Assembly: GCA_913055825.1 (NCBI GenBank)
Contig: CAJXKB010000011.1
Span: 1-52,745, forward strand
From: an uncultured Bacteroidota bacterium
GTDB lineage: Bacteria; Bacteroidota; Bacteroidia; Bacteroidales; F082
Direction of reading: 5' to 3'
DNA: 52,745 bases
Shown here: positions 8,307 through 16,763 of the stretch, piece after piece
Position numbering within the stretch: position 1 is the first letter of the stretch
Layout of the letters: each line of letters opens with the position of its first letter
Position numbers and translations under genes: made by a program
The notes under the pieces: generated by a model
Seen by the model: only the letters and a program-made list of their open reading frames with translations
What the model was told of the DNA's origin: nothing
The model's database searches: none

Positions 8307-9008
8307 ATGTCGAAACAAAAACAAAAAGAAGTTAAAACACAGCAGCAACTTGAGAATATTGAAGAAACGCTGACCAAAACCGAAGAATTTATTGTCAATA
8401 ACCAAAACACACTTACCATTGTAGTAATCGTGCTGATTGCTATTGTATTGGGTTTCTTTGGTGTGAAGAAATACTATCTTGAACCAAAAAACAAAGAGGC
8501 TCAGGAACAAATTTTCCCTGCCCAGCGTTATTTCGAAGCCGATTCGCTTGATAAAGCTCTATATGGCGATGGTAACAGTTTGGGATTTGTTGATATCGCC
8601 AAAAACTACAGCATTACAAAAGCCGGAAATCTGGCCAACTACTATGCCGGTATCTGCTTTTTGAAGAAAGGCAATTTCGATCAGGCTATTCATTACCTTT
8701 CCGATTTTGATAACGATGACGAAATGGTTGCCCCAATGGCAAAAGGGGCGCTTGGCGATGCCTATCTCGAAAAGGGGAATAAGGAAAAAGCATTGTCTTA
8801 TTATAAATCGGCTGCTCAACTTAGGGACAACGAGTTTACCAGCCCGCTTTTCTGGTTAAAAGCAGGTGAACTTGACGAGGAAATGGGACAATACAATGAT
8901 GCTATTGCATCTTACACCACCATAAAAGAAAAATATTTTAAAAGCGAAGAAGCACGGAATATTGACAAATATATTGCCCGTGCCAAAGCTGCAAAAGCCA
9001 ATCAATAA
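8307..9008 (+). CDS. Membrane-anchored tetratricopeptide protein (YfgM-like)
   Basis: The protein has 233 residues from the ATG at 8307; an upstream in-frame ATG at 8283 overlaps the -7 box and was rejected. The Lys/Gln/Glu-rich N-terminus is followed by one membrane segment (about 35-54) and a periplasmic part with two or three TPR-like helix pairs: N-Y-Y-A-G-I near 110, G-D-A-Y-L-E-K-G-N near 150 and L-K-A-G-E-L-D near 185. The layout matches YfgM/Tim44-like proteins that work with periplasmic chaperones at the translocon. The exact role here is not known. It is a single-gene unit closed by a strong terminator. Confidence 0.7.
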   Translation: MSKQKQKEVKTQQQLENIEETLTKTEEFIVNNQNTLTIVVIVLIAIVLGFFGVKKYYLEPKNKEAQEQIFPAQRYFEADSLDKALYGDGNSLGFVDIAKNYSITKAGNLANYYAGICFLKKGNFDQAIHYLSDFDNDDEMVAPMAKGALGDAYLEKGNKEKALSYYKSAAQLRDNEFTSPLFWLKAGELDEEMGQYNDAIASYTTIKEKYFKSEEARNIDKYIARAKAAKANQ

Positions 9009-9022
9009 AATTAACGGATAAG

Positions 9023-9058
9023 AAAAAAACCTGGAGGTAATCCCTCCAGGTTTTTTTT
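9023..9058 (+). terminator. Strong intrinsic terminator after the TPR gene
   Basis: An eight-pair GC-rich stem, CCTGGAGG (9030-9037) with CCTCCAGG (9043-9050), a five-base loop and eight T. The preceding A run can extend the stem, so it may work in both directions. Confidence 0.95.
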
Positions 9059-9089
9059 GTTTTAAATAAAATAACAAGAAAGCAATGCA

Positions 9090-9097
9090 TACCTTCG
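9090..9097 (+). promoter_or_regulatory. Possible -7 box of fmt (variant)
   Basis: TACCTTCG differs from TAnnTTTG at one base. It ends eight bases before the ATG at 9106, so a transcript from it would be nearly leaderless. Confidence 0.35.
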
Positions 9098-9105
9098 CAA
9101 CAAAT

Positions 9106-10086
9106 ATGAATAAAGTGAAAAAACAAGATTTCCGCATTGTTTTTATGGGGACACCCGATTTTGCTGTTCCCTCTTTAACTGCAATTGTTGAAGCCGGTTA
9201 TTCGGTTGCCGGAGTAATTACCGCACCTGACAAGCCTGCCGGCAGGGGAAAAAAGATTCACATGTCAGCAGTGAAAGCCTATGCGTTGGCTAAAGGTTTA
9301 CGTATTTTACAACCGGTAAATTTAAAAGCTCCCGATTTTGTTGAAGAACTTAAGATGCTGAAAGCCGACCTGCAAGTGGTAGTTGCATTCAGGATGCTTC
9401 CAGAAATCGTATGGGCCATGCCACCTTATGGCACCATTAACCTGCATGCTTCACTCTTGCCGCAATACCGCGGAGCAGCACCCATTCATCATGCAATTAT
9501 GAATGGCGAGCAAAAAACCGGACTTACCACTTTTCTGTTACAAAAAGAAATTGATACCGGTCAGATTTTGATGCAGAAAGAAATACCTATAGGCCCGAAT
9601 GATAATGTTGGACAGCTGCATGATAAAATGATGAACGTGGGTGCCGGACTTCTTGTCGAAACCATCGAATTAATCAGAGCGAAGCAAATTCAACCTCAGG
9701 ATCAGTCAACATTAGTTAAAAATATAGAAATCTTAAAGCCCGCCCCAAAAATTTTCAAAGAAGACTGCCTTATCGACTGGAATAATGATGCACGGTCGCT
9801 GCACAACTTTATCCGCGGATTAAGTCCGTATCCAACTGCTTATAGTACTTTACTGAGCCCGTCAGGCGAAAGTTTCCAGATGAAGATATTCAAAGCAACT
9901 CCAGAAATTTCCACTGAGCAACTTCATCCCGGCACTATTGTTACTGATGGGAAACAAACAATGAAAGTAGCTTGTGTGGATGGTTTTATCCGTTTACTGG
10001 AAGTTCAGCAATCCGGAAAAAAGCGAATGCCAGTTTCCGATTTCCTTCGGGGTTTCCATTTGGATGAAGAATGGAAATTCCTCTAA
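9106..10086 (+). CDS. fmt: methionyl-tRNA formyltransferase
   Basis: Transfers the formyl group of 10-formyltetrahydrofolate to Met-tRNA(fMet) for initiation. The formyltransferase domain opens with F-M-G-T-P-D-F-A-V near 13-21. The active-site stretch H-A-S-L-L-P-Q-Y-R-G-A-A-P-I is near 112-125, and the catalytic Asp lies in K-E-I-D-T-G-Q-I-L near 147. A C-terminal OB-like domain binds tRNA. The protein has 326 residues from the ATG at 9106; an earlier ATG at 9085 lies upstream of a possible promoter box and adds only seven unconserved residues. It is a single-gene unit between two terminators. Confidence 0.95.
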   Translation: MNKVKKQDFRIVFMGTPDFAVPSLTAIVEAGYSVAGVITAPDKPAGRGKKIHMSAVKAYALAKGLRILQPVNLKAPDFVEELKMLKADLQVVVAFRMLPEIVWAMPPYGTINLHASLLPQYRGAAPIHHAIMNGEQKTGLTTFLLQKEIDTGQILMQKEIPIGPNDNVGQLHDKMMNVGAGLLVETIELIRAKQIQPQDQSTLVKNIEILKPAPKIFKEDCLIDWNNDARSLHNFIRGLSPYPTAYSTLLSPSGESFQMKIFKATPEISTEQLHPGTIVTDGKQTMKVACVDGFIRLLEVQQSGKKRMPVSDFLRGFHLDEEWKFL

Positions 10087-10195
10087 ACCGCTTTATTAAC
10101 CATGGTTTCAGCCCTAATTTTTAAAATTTTCGGCCTCTCTTATCAACAAAATGGCCAATTTATTAACATTTTGAGCTGTTTTTAGGGGTATATAC

Positions 10196-10225
10196 TTGCT
10201 TTTTATGGAATTACTCTTATATTTG
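10196..10225 (+). promoter_or_regulatory. Promoter of the HU gene
   Basis: TATATTTG (10218-10225) fits TAnnTTTG, and TTG (10196-10198) lies 19 bases upstream. The leader before the ATG at 10263 is about 30 bases and AT-rich. Confidence 0.7.
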
Positions 10226-10262
10226 TTCATCAATGTTTAAATGTTAATTAAAATTTACAACG

Positions 10263-10535
10263 ATGAACAAAGCTGAACTAATTGATGCTATGGCTGCAGG
10301 TGCAGGTTTAACCAAAGCCGATGCAAAAAAAGCGCTTGATGCTTTTATTGGAGCAACAACCGATTCCCTCAAAAAAGGAGATCGTGTTGCATTGGTAGGA
10401 TTCGGATCATTTTCCGTATCCACCCGCTCGGCCCGCAAAGGCCGTAACCCTCAAACGGGTAAAGAAATTAGCATCCCTGCTAAACAAGTTGTTAAGTTTA
10501 AAGCAGGAGCTGACTTGGCAAAGGGGATAAAATAA
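10263..10535 (+). CDS. hup: HU family DNA-binding protein
   Basis: A nucleoid protein that dimerises and bends DNA. The 90 residues match HU length. The N-terminus M-N-K-A-E-L-I is followed by two helices, then G-F-G-S-F (about 46-50), then the DNA-binding beta arm with R[14 protein letters not shown] (about 55-70). The Pro in the arm that intercalates in DNA is present. It has a complete promoter and a strong terminator, so it is monocistronic. Confidence 0.96.
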   Translation: MNKAELIDAMAAGAGLTKADAKKALDAFIGATTDSLKKGDRVALVGFGSFSVSTRSARKGRNPQTGKEISIPAKQVVKFKAGADLAKGIK

Positions 10536-10555
10536 TTTTTACTCCAACAAAAATC

Positions 10556-10590
10556 AAACGTCTTATGCCTGATGCATGAGGCGTTTTTTT
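10556..10590 (+). terminator. Intrinsic terminator of the HU gene
   Basis: A thirteen-pair stem with wobbles (10556-10568 with 10574-10586), loop CTGAT and seven T. It lies between convergent genes and its A-rich left flank could also stop transcription coming from the glycosylase side. Confidence 0.9.
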
Positions 10591-10602
10591 ATGGTTGAAA
10601 AA

Positions 10603-11211
10603 TTACTTTTTTGCAGTACGATATCTTTCATCTTGTAAAATAAAACGATATGGGAGCCTGGCATCGTTGCCTGCATAATCAACGCCAACGCGCTGCGCCG
10701 ATTTTATTTGTGATGGCAACACATTAATGCCTTGGGCTATCCATAATATATCGCTTTGCAAAGAAATCGTATTTTGTTCCAGTGATATTCCCAAAGCCTG
10801 ACATAATTTAGCCGGGCCATTGACCAAAACCGCAGATAAATTTTGTTGCTTCCGCCGTTTTAATATCAAATCTGTTCCGTCAGTAGGAATTATACCACGA
10901 ATAAGCACTGCGTCCGGAATACCGGCCGTGGCTGTAACCACATTAAAAAGGTGATGCATCCCATAACTAAAATAAACATAAGCAATTCCACCTTGCCGAA
11001 ACATTACTTCGGTGCGGGCAGTTTTTCGCCCGCCGTAGGCATGGGATGCTTTGTCGTGAACTCCGGCATAGGCTTCAGTTTCGGCAATTATTCCTCCGGT
11101 AAGTTTCCCGTCTGTTTTGGTGAATAACCTCATCCCGATAAGTGATCGGGCCACTTGTATAACATCTTCCTGCAAATAAAAACTTTCCGGAATTTTATTT
11201 AACCTTTTCAT
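10603..11211 (-). CDS. 3-methyladenine DNA glycosylase (AAG/MPG family)
   Basis: Removes alkylated and deaminated purines to start base excision repair. The 202 residues carry the AAG marks: L-I-G-M near the start, I-I-A-E-T-E-A-Y-A-G with the general-base Glu near 43, A-S-H-A-Y-G-G-R-K-T-A-R near 55-65, and Y-V-Y-F-S-Y-G-M-H-H near 77-86 with the Tyr that flips the base. The start is the ATG at 11211; the longer frame opens with TTG at 11220. It is the last gene of the orf105-mutL-rhomboid-rhomboid run, 42 bases after the previous stop. Confidence 0.93.
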   Translation of the reverse strand: MKRLNKIPESFYLQEDVIQVARSLIGMRLFTKTDGKLTGGIIAETEAYAGVHDKASHAYGGRKTARTEVMFRQGGIAYVYFSYGMHHLFNVVTATAGIPDAVLIRGIIPTDGTDLILKRRKQQNLSAVLVNGPAKLCQALGISLEQNTISLQSDILWIAQGINVLPSQIKSAQRVGVDYAGNDARLPYRFILQDERYRTAKK

Positions 11212-11253
11212 GTTTTGCAATGATATTTCTTATTCTTTGACAAGAAATCATTT

Positions 11254-12189
11254 TTATGTTTTGTTACTTGACCTAAAAAGTAACTCCTTTTCTTCTTTAC
11301 TTAAACTAGCATATCCCGATTTGGAGATTTTATCCAGAATTTTATCAATCTCATGCTGCTTTGCAGCTTTCCTCGCATTATAATCTTCATCAGTCATAGG
11401 CCTTCCCGAATCAGGCCTGCTGGTTTTAAAAGTCTCGTCATAATATTTTTTCTTCAACGAAATTGAAGGAAAATGAAACCCATCGAATATGCGGTAAAAA
11501 TCGTTGCCCTTTTTCAACGACAGGGCATACACAAAACCCCAAAGTGCACCACCGAGATGGGCAATATGCCCCCCGGGATTATTCGATTGGATACTTAAAA
11601 TATCAAGCAACACAAATCCGATAGCGAGATATTTAAGCTTTATTCGTCCCAGCAAAAATAGATGTACCGTGTAATCGGGCACGTAAGTCGCAATGGCAAT
11701 GATGATGGCTAAAATCGAAGCGGAAGCCCCCAGCGCAACTGAGATGTTACGAATGGGGGCAAACACGGGGAAAAGATTGAAAGCCAACATGTAAAAAACA
11801 GCCCCGGCCAGTCCGCCCATTAAATAAGTAAATAATAACTTTCGTTGACTCAAATATTCCGTAAACAAGATTCCACCAAAATAAAGCATAATCATATTGA
11901 ATAGCCAGTGCAAAAAACCTTCGTGCAAAAACATATAAGTAATCAACGTCCACGGCATCTGAATCCACTGATGTAAATCGGAAGGAAGTGCCATATATTG
12001 CCCTAACAGGCTCAGACCGGAAGAAGCGGAGGCAGGAGCAATCAGCCAGGTAAATAAATTGACAATCTTCACCATGATATAAACCACAGTGTTGATCAAA
12101 ATGAGTCGTGACAACACGTTCTTATCAAGAAATATCTTTTTTAATATTTCTCCTGTATTTCGCTGGGGCTGATGAGTATATCCATACAT
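11254..12189 (-). CDS. Rhomboid family intramembrane serine protease with cytosolic tail
   Basis: The protein has 311 residues with about six membrane segments. The catalytic Ser156 sits in L-G-A-S-A-S, and His211 in H-I-A-H-L-G-G. The H-x(n)-N segment F-L-H-W-L-F-N-M near 92-99 also fits. Rhomboids cut substrates within the membrane. The last 85 residues are soluble and end in a helical D-K-I-L-D-K-I-S-K-S-G-Y-A-S-L-S-K segment, seen behind many Bacteroidota rhomboids (DUF6576-like). It lies 28 bases after the second rhomboid. The substrate is unknown. Confidence 0.9.
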   Translation of the reverse strand: MYGYTHQPQRNTGEILKKIFLDKNVLSRLILINTVVYIMVKIVNLFTWLIAPASASSGLSLLGQYMALPSDLHQWIQMPWTLITYMFLHEGFLHWLFNMIMLYFGGILFTEYLSQRKLLFTYLMGGLAGAVFYMLAFNLFPVFAPIRNISVALGASASILAIIIAIATYVPDYTVHLFLLGRIKLKYLAIGFVLLDILSIQSNNPGGHIAHLGGALWGFVYALSLKKGNDFYRIFDGFHFPSISLKKKYYDETFKTSRPDSGRPMTDEDYNARKAAKQHEIDKILDKISKSGYASLSKEEKELLFRSSNKT

Positions 12190-12217
12190 AAGTAAACCAG
12201 ATTGAAGTATTGGTTAA

Positions 12218-13081
12218 TTACATTTCCGGACCGAGAAGTTTACCTTTTTTCTTCCAATACATGATAATCAATAATCCTACCAACATGCCACCGACATGGG
12301 CAAAATGTGCCACATTATCACCCGGACGGTTACTAATTCCCGAGAATAATTCAAGCAGGCCATATCCAAGCACGAACCATTTTGCCTTGACAGGAATAGC
12401 AAAGTAAACATAAATCATTGAGTTCGGGAACATCATGCCAAAGGCAAGCAAAAGTCCGAATATAGCTCCGGAAGCACCTATCACAACCATTTGGTTTATC
12501 ATTTCGGCTTTATAAGCCGATAAAAATGTAATAATTTGTTGAATAGCCGCATGGGTGGCCTCATCCATCTGTAAAAGGTTCACATTGTGATTGAAGCTGT
12601 TGATATCAGCTTGTGTCAGGGTACTGCTAATTTGCCCCACATGAAATCCATACTCGTGAAAATATAACTCAATCCCCTGAGCTGTAGGCTGGTCAATAAT
12701 TTGGTTCAACAGTGCCAGATTAGGTTGTAACGTAAAATGTATCCAGATGATATAAACTACTGCCGATCCTAATCCGGTGAGTATATAAAAAATCAGAAAC
12801 TTCTTGCCACCCCAAACATTTTCAATAACGTTACCAAACATCCATAAAGCAAACATATTGAATAAGATATGCTCCCATCCGCCATGCATAAACATATAGG
12901 TAATAAACTGGTAAACCCTGAAGTTAGAGGCTCCTGGATAGTGCAACCCGAGAATATTTATCAGGTCGATATGATATTTTTCCAGCGCCAGCGTCGCAAG
13001 AAAAAACAAAGTATTAATAATGAGTAAATTTTTTACCACAGGGGGTAAAATTCGAAATCCGCCAGGTCTGTATTGTTGCAT
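12218..13081 (-). CDS. Rhomboid family intramembrane serine protease with loop insertion
   Basis: The protein has 287 residues. Ser204 lies in I-G-A-S-G-A, and His262 in H-F-A-H-V-G-G. An E-H-I-L-F-N-M segment near 70-76 supplies the conserved Asn. Between the third membrane segment and the Ser-bearing segment there is a polar stretch of about 80 residues (117-197); the neighbouring rhomboid has about 15 there. This could be a substrate-gating or sensing loop. It is 15 bases after mutL and 28 before the other rhomboid. The two differ in tail and loop, so they are not a recent duplication. Confidence 0.9.
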   Translation of the reverse strand: MQQYRPGGFRILPPVVKNLLIINTLFFLATLALEKYHIDLINILGLHYPGASNFRVYQFITYMFMHGGWEHILFNMFALWMFGNVIENVWGGKKFLIFYILTGLGSAVVYIIWIHFTLQPNLALLNQIIDQPTAQGIELYFHEYGFHVGQISSTLTQADINSFNHNVNLLQMDEATHAAIQQIITFLSAYKAEMINQMVVIGASGAIFGLLLAFGMMFPNSMIYVYFAIPVKAKWFVLGYGLLELFSGISNRPGDNVAHFAHVGGMLVGLLIIMYWKKKGKLLGPEM

Positions 13082-13096
13082 AATAAATTTTCGTTG

Positions 13097-14923
13097 TTAC
13101 TGTTTCATAAAAGCACTTATTTCCTCAAGGCGAATAATGCCTAGTGTTTTAGCCCCGTCAGGAGCCGTGTCGGGAAGCTGGCACTGAAAAAGCCTGTTGA
13201 ACAAATCTGCCATTTCTTCATTGTTTAAACTCGTTCCTGATTTTACTGACATTTGTGCAGCCATTGCCCTGGCCAGTCTTATTTTTTTATCTTTTCCCGG
13301 CTCTTTACTGTATTTTTTATAATCTTCAATCAGTAGTTCCAAATTAGCCTGAATATCATGTCCACTCACATCGGCAGGAATGCCATTTACCACAAAGCGG
13401 TTTGGGCCAAAACTTTCGAGTACATAACCCAACTGATGCAGCAACTCCTTTAGGTCAACCAAAATAGAGACATCTTCCGGTGAGAAATAAATATCGTGCG
13501 GAAAAAGCTGTTGTTGCGAAGCCTGTTGCCCACCGGCAAGTAATTTAAGATACTGCTCATACAGCACTCTTTCATGGGCCTTTTGCTGGTCGATGAGGAG
13601 CAAGCCCGAGCGTACATTACAGGCAATAAAACGTTGATGTATCTGGAAAAATATTGTGGGTTGATGTTCTTCTTCCCAGAGCTGTTTTTGTTTACCGGAT
13701 GTGTCAGTTGTGGTATTTGTTTCTTCGTTATTCTGTTGAAAAAATTTTTCCCAATCCTGTTTGTTATGTATGTTTTGGTGAAATCCCATGGAGAGCTGGG
13801 ACTTAGTTTCTTTTTTAAACGGGTTGTAATCGGGATTGACTTTGATTTCAGGAGGCCTTATTTCGGCCCCTGCCGGATGTTGAAAAGCCATCTCGATACC
13901 CGGCTCTACATCAAAATCTATTGTCGGGGTAAGGTTATGCATTCCAACTGATTGTTTTACAGCTGCATGAAGTACTGCATAAACATAACGTGCATCTTTA
14001 AAGTTAACCTCAGTTTTGGTGGGATGAATGTTAACATCAATGTCAGCCGGATCTGTTTCTATATGAATAAAAAAGGATGGAAAAGCGTCTGCCGGCATAA
14101 GTTCGGTAAATGCATTGGCAACCGCATGATTTAAATAGGGATGTTTAATGAAACGGTTATTGACGAAAAAATACTGTTCACCTCTCGTTTTTTTTGAATA
14201 TTCGGGCTTTACAATAAAGCCACTAATTGAAAGGATATCGGTTTTTTGATTTACCGAAAGCAGACGCTCGTCGTAAACCTTTCCAAATATGCCGACAATC
14301 CGCGATTTTAAACTACCTTTGGGTAAGCGGAATACCACTTTATCGTTGTGCACAAAACCAAAAGTAATTTGTGGGTTTATCAGGGCAATGCGATTAAATT
14401 CTTCAAGGATATGACGGGTTTCCGCATTATTCGATTTTAGGAAATTCCGTCGGGCAGGCACATTAAAAAACAGATTTTTCACCGAAATAATTGTGCCGCT
14501 TTTACAAGGACAAGGCTCCTGGCCCAGCACTTTGGAACCTTCAATTCGCAGGCAGGTACCCAACTCATCCTCATGGGGCTTTGTTTTCACCTCTACCTGG
14601 GCTATCGCTGCTATTGATGCCATAGCCTCACCGCGAAATCCAAGCGTATGAATGGCAAAAAGATCTTCTGCTTTTGTAATCTTAGAGGTGGCATGGCGCT
14701 CGAAACACATCCGGGCATCAATGGCCGACATGCCACTACCATTGTCGCTGACCTGTATCAACGTTTTTCCGGCATCCTTAATAAGTAAATTTATTTCAGT
14801 AGCTCCCGAATCAACACTGTTTTCCATCATCTCCTTCACCGCGGAAGCAGGCCGCTGTATTACTTCACCGGCAGCAATCTGGTTAGCAACGGAATCGGGT
14901 AATAGTTTGATGGCATTTAACAT
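13097..14923 (-). CDS. mutL: DNA mismatch repair protein MutL
   Basis: Couples MutS mismatch recognition to strand incision and removal. The GHKL ATPase domain is complete: G-E-V-I-Q-R-P-A-S-A-V-K-E near the start with the catalytic Glu, D-N-G-S-G-M, and H-T-L-G-F-R-G-E-A. The protein has 608 residues. The C-terminal endonuclease motif DQHA(X)2E(X)4E reads D-Q-Q-K-A-H-E-R-V-L-Y-E at 445-456, so the His and Ala are changed to Gln and Lys. The usual C-P-H-G-R-P-T motif near the end reads A-P-D-G-A-K-T (about 587-593). Dimerisation seems kept; nicking activity is doubtful. It is second in the repair/rhomboid run, ten bases after orf105. Confidence 0.96.
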   Translation of the reverse strand: MLNAIKLLPDSVANQIAAGEVIQRPASAVKEMMENSVDSGATEINLLIKDAGKTLIQVSDNGSGMSAIDARMCFERHATSKITKAEDLFAIHTLGFRGEAMASIAAIAQVEVKTKPHEDELGTCLRIEGSKVLGQEPCPCKSGTIISVKNLFFNVPARRNFLKSNNAETRHILEEFNRIALINPQITFGFVHNDKVVFRLPKGSLKSRIVGIFGKVYDERLLSVNQKTDILSISGFIVKPEYSKKTRGEQYFFVNNRFIKHPYLNHAVANAFTELMPADAFPSFFIHIETDPADIDVNIHPTKTEVNFKDARYVYAVLHAAVKQSVGMHNLTPTIDFDVEPGIEMAFQHPAGAEIRPPEIKVNPDYNPFKKETKSQLSMGFHQNIHNKQDWEKFFQQNNEETNTTTDTSGKQKQLWEEEHQPTIFFQIHQRFIACNVRSGLLLIDQQKAHERVLYEQYLKLLAGGQQASQQQLFPHDIYFSPEDVSILVDLKELLHQLGYVLESFGPNRFVVNGIPADVSGHDIQANLELLIEDYKKYSKEPGKDKKIRLARAMAAQMSVKSGTSLNNEEMADLFNRLFQCQLPDTAPDGAKTLGIIRLEEISAFMKQ

Positions 14924-14933
14924 AGGGACAGCC

Positions 14934-15251
14934 TTATTTGGAGATTACACCAAAGAGGGCAAGAAATTTCTCAACCAGGTCTGTAAAAAGAATTACATAA
15001 ATACTACCAAAAATAAAAACAGCATATATGAAATATGTAATAAGTTTTGCAGCCTGGTTTCCTCCGTATCCCGAACCCGGCTTTTGCCAACGGCTTGACA
15101 TCTTCAGGCGAATCCGTTCTTCAGCGCTCAAATTAGAATCATAGCCCAACTCAGCTTTACGACGTTCCCATTCTTCCTTTTTGGGATCGTAATGCCGGGG
15201 TTTATAATTAAACTTTTTGGCTTTAGGTGTTCTAAAAAAAACAAGACGCAT
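14934..15251 (-). CDS. Small conserved single-pass membrane protein upstream of mutL
   Basis: The protein has 105 residues. The first 65 are very basic and polar with W-E-R-R-K and A-E-E-R-I-R-L-K-M segments. One membrane segment follows (about 69-90), with a short hydrophobic end. No function is known to me. I have the impression that small proteins of this shape precede mutL in other Bacteroidota. It heads the operon, with a -7 box 20 bases upstream. Confidence 0.7.
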   Translation of the reverse strand: MRLVFFRTPKAKKFNYKPRHYDPKKEEWERRKAELGYDSNLSAEERIRLKMSSRWQKPGSGYGGNQAAKLITYFIYAVFIFGSIYVILFTDLVEKFLALFGVISK

Positions 15252-15271
15252 GGTATTTTCCTTTCAAACAG

Positions 15272-15279
15272 CAAAGATA
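15272..15279 (-). promoter_or_regulatory. -7 promoter box of the orf105-mutL operon
   Basis: TATCTTTG on the minus strand, the same octamer as at typA, trxA and the E1 gene. It ends 20 bases before the orf105 start codon. Confidence 0.6.
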
Positions 15280-15332
15280 AGAAATTCTAAGCGATTTTGT
15301 CCGGTACACCAAAGAATTCAAACAACAGGGTA

Positions 15333-16709
15333 TTAATTTTTGTTAACGAGCGGATGGTGGGCTTTAAAATATTCAATAGCATTTACAACCTTTTGATCTT
15401 TCGGGATTTGCCCATTTGAAATTGCAGCAAAAATGGCTGACAGATTTTTAAATATTACATTTTTGGGATGCAGTTCATCATACCAATAAGTCCCCGGACG
15501 CTTGTTTTTTAAAGTTTCGTAAAAATGTGTAAACCCACGTGCATCCACGTGATAAACATTGTTATATTCTTTGCCTAACTCAATTAGCATCTCATTAAAT
15601 TCAAAAATAAGTGTTTTTACAATGGATTTTTGAACGTAAGGATCGATAATTCCCTTCGCCATAAGCGGCTCCTTTAACCATTCGCCATTATCCATCAACA
15701 TCCTTAACCCAAACCGTTTATGAAAACTGGGTATGGCATAATCGTAACCCTGTGTAATTATTTTTACCGATTTGAAGCGGTTAGTGTCGACTTTTCGCAA
15801 AGATTCAAACAGAATTTTATATTCAAGTTTGGTCGTGACTGTCCAACGATAGAAATTTTTATTTAAGTATCTGCGCCCGGTAACAATTTGATTAACCAAT
15901 GATGTGTCTATCTTTTGTCGATAGTAATCCATCGAATCCCCGTAAGCTTGGTAGTCGATCGGACAATAAAATTCATTACACATGGGTACTGATTTATGCA
16001 TCATTCGCAGGATTACATAATCACGAAAATGTTGAAGAAAAGGGTCGTCTTTATCTTTAGGTGTCAGCCGTATTAGCCCCGACAACCTTGAATCACCAAC
16101 CAGATCGTTCCCTCCGCCACTTATGATGACCACATCCGGATTAATCTTAACATAATCGAATTCATATTTTAACGATGAAATCATATTGGAGACCCAATCA
16201 CCGCCATGTGCCAGACTGTAAATAGCTAAATTGGGATACTTCATTAAATAATCGGTAATATCGTTAAGAAAAACGGGATATTCGAACCAGGAATCACCTT
16301 CTATAAGTACCACCTTGTGCTGAGGATAAAGCCTGCGATCCCGGAATCCGGAGCGTATTTTCTTGTGGAATTTCTTCATCTTACCATTGTTGGCTTCCTT
16401 ATTTAATACTCCAATAAAGCCTTCTTCTGAATGTGAAAGATTTAGAAAAAAAGAACTTTTTCCAAAATAAACCGAATGGATCAGATTGTTTAATTGTAAG
16501 ATATTCACATGTTTAAGATGTTGATTTAGCCGAATCCAGTTGGGGTCGTTTCGGTTAAAAAAACTTGTGGGATGAACCCATAAAGAATCCATCAACCGGC
16601 TGACTACAATATTTCCTACAGAATCGGCCTTAGGTATTTTGGTTTGAGCAAATGAAACTGGTGTCCAGATAAGTAAATGAAATGCCAGAACAAAATAGAG
16701 TTTTTTCAT
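15333..16709 (-). CDS. Secreted SGNH/GDSL-like hydrolase
   Basis: The protein has 458 residues from the ATG at 16709. A signal peptide (about 1-21) ends Ser-Phe-Ala. The SGNH blocks appear in order: I-E-G-D-S-W-F with Ser140, a Gly in A-H-G-G-D-W near 175, G-G-G-N-D-L near 205, and D-E-L-H-P near the C-terminus with the Asp and His of the triad. Such enzymes are esterases or lipases acting on sugar acetyls or lipids. A helical N-terminal part (30-130) precedes the hydrolase core. The open frame continues 61 codons upstream into a repeat element; that part is not coding. Gene partner and substrate are unknown. Confidence 0.8.
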   Translation of the reverse strand: MKKLYFVLAFHLLIWTPVSFAQTKIPKADSVGNIVVSRLMDSLWVHPTSFFNRNDPNWIRLNQHLKHVNILQLNNLIHSVYFGKSSFFLNLSHSEEGFIGVLNKEANNGKMKKFHKKIRSGFRDRRLYPQHKVVLIEGDSWFEYPVFLNDITDYLMKYPNLAIYSLAHGGDWVSNMISSLKYEFDYVKINPDVVIISGGGNDLVGDSRLSGLIRLTPKDKDDPFLQHFRDYVILRMMHKSVPMCNEFYCPIDYQAYGDSMDYYRQKIDTSLVNQIVTGRRYLNKNFYRWTVTTKLEYKILFESLRKVDTNRFKSVKIITQGYDYAIPSFHKRFGLRMLMDNGEWLKEPLMAKGIIDPYVQKSIVKTLIFEFNEMLIELGKEYNNVYHVDARGFTHFYETLKNKRPGTYWYDELHPKNVIFKNLSAIFAAISNGQIPKDQKVVNAIEYFKAHHPLVNKN

Positions 16710-16763
16710 GCAGGTAAAGGTATTGATTTTAGTGATTTGAATATGGACGCTTCCATAAATTAC

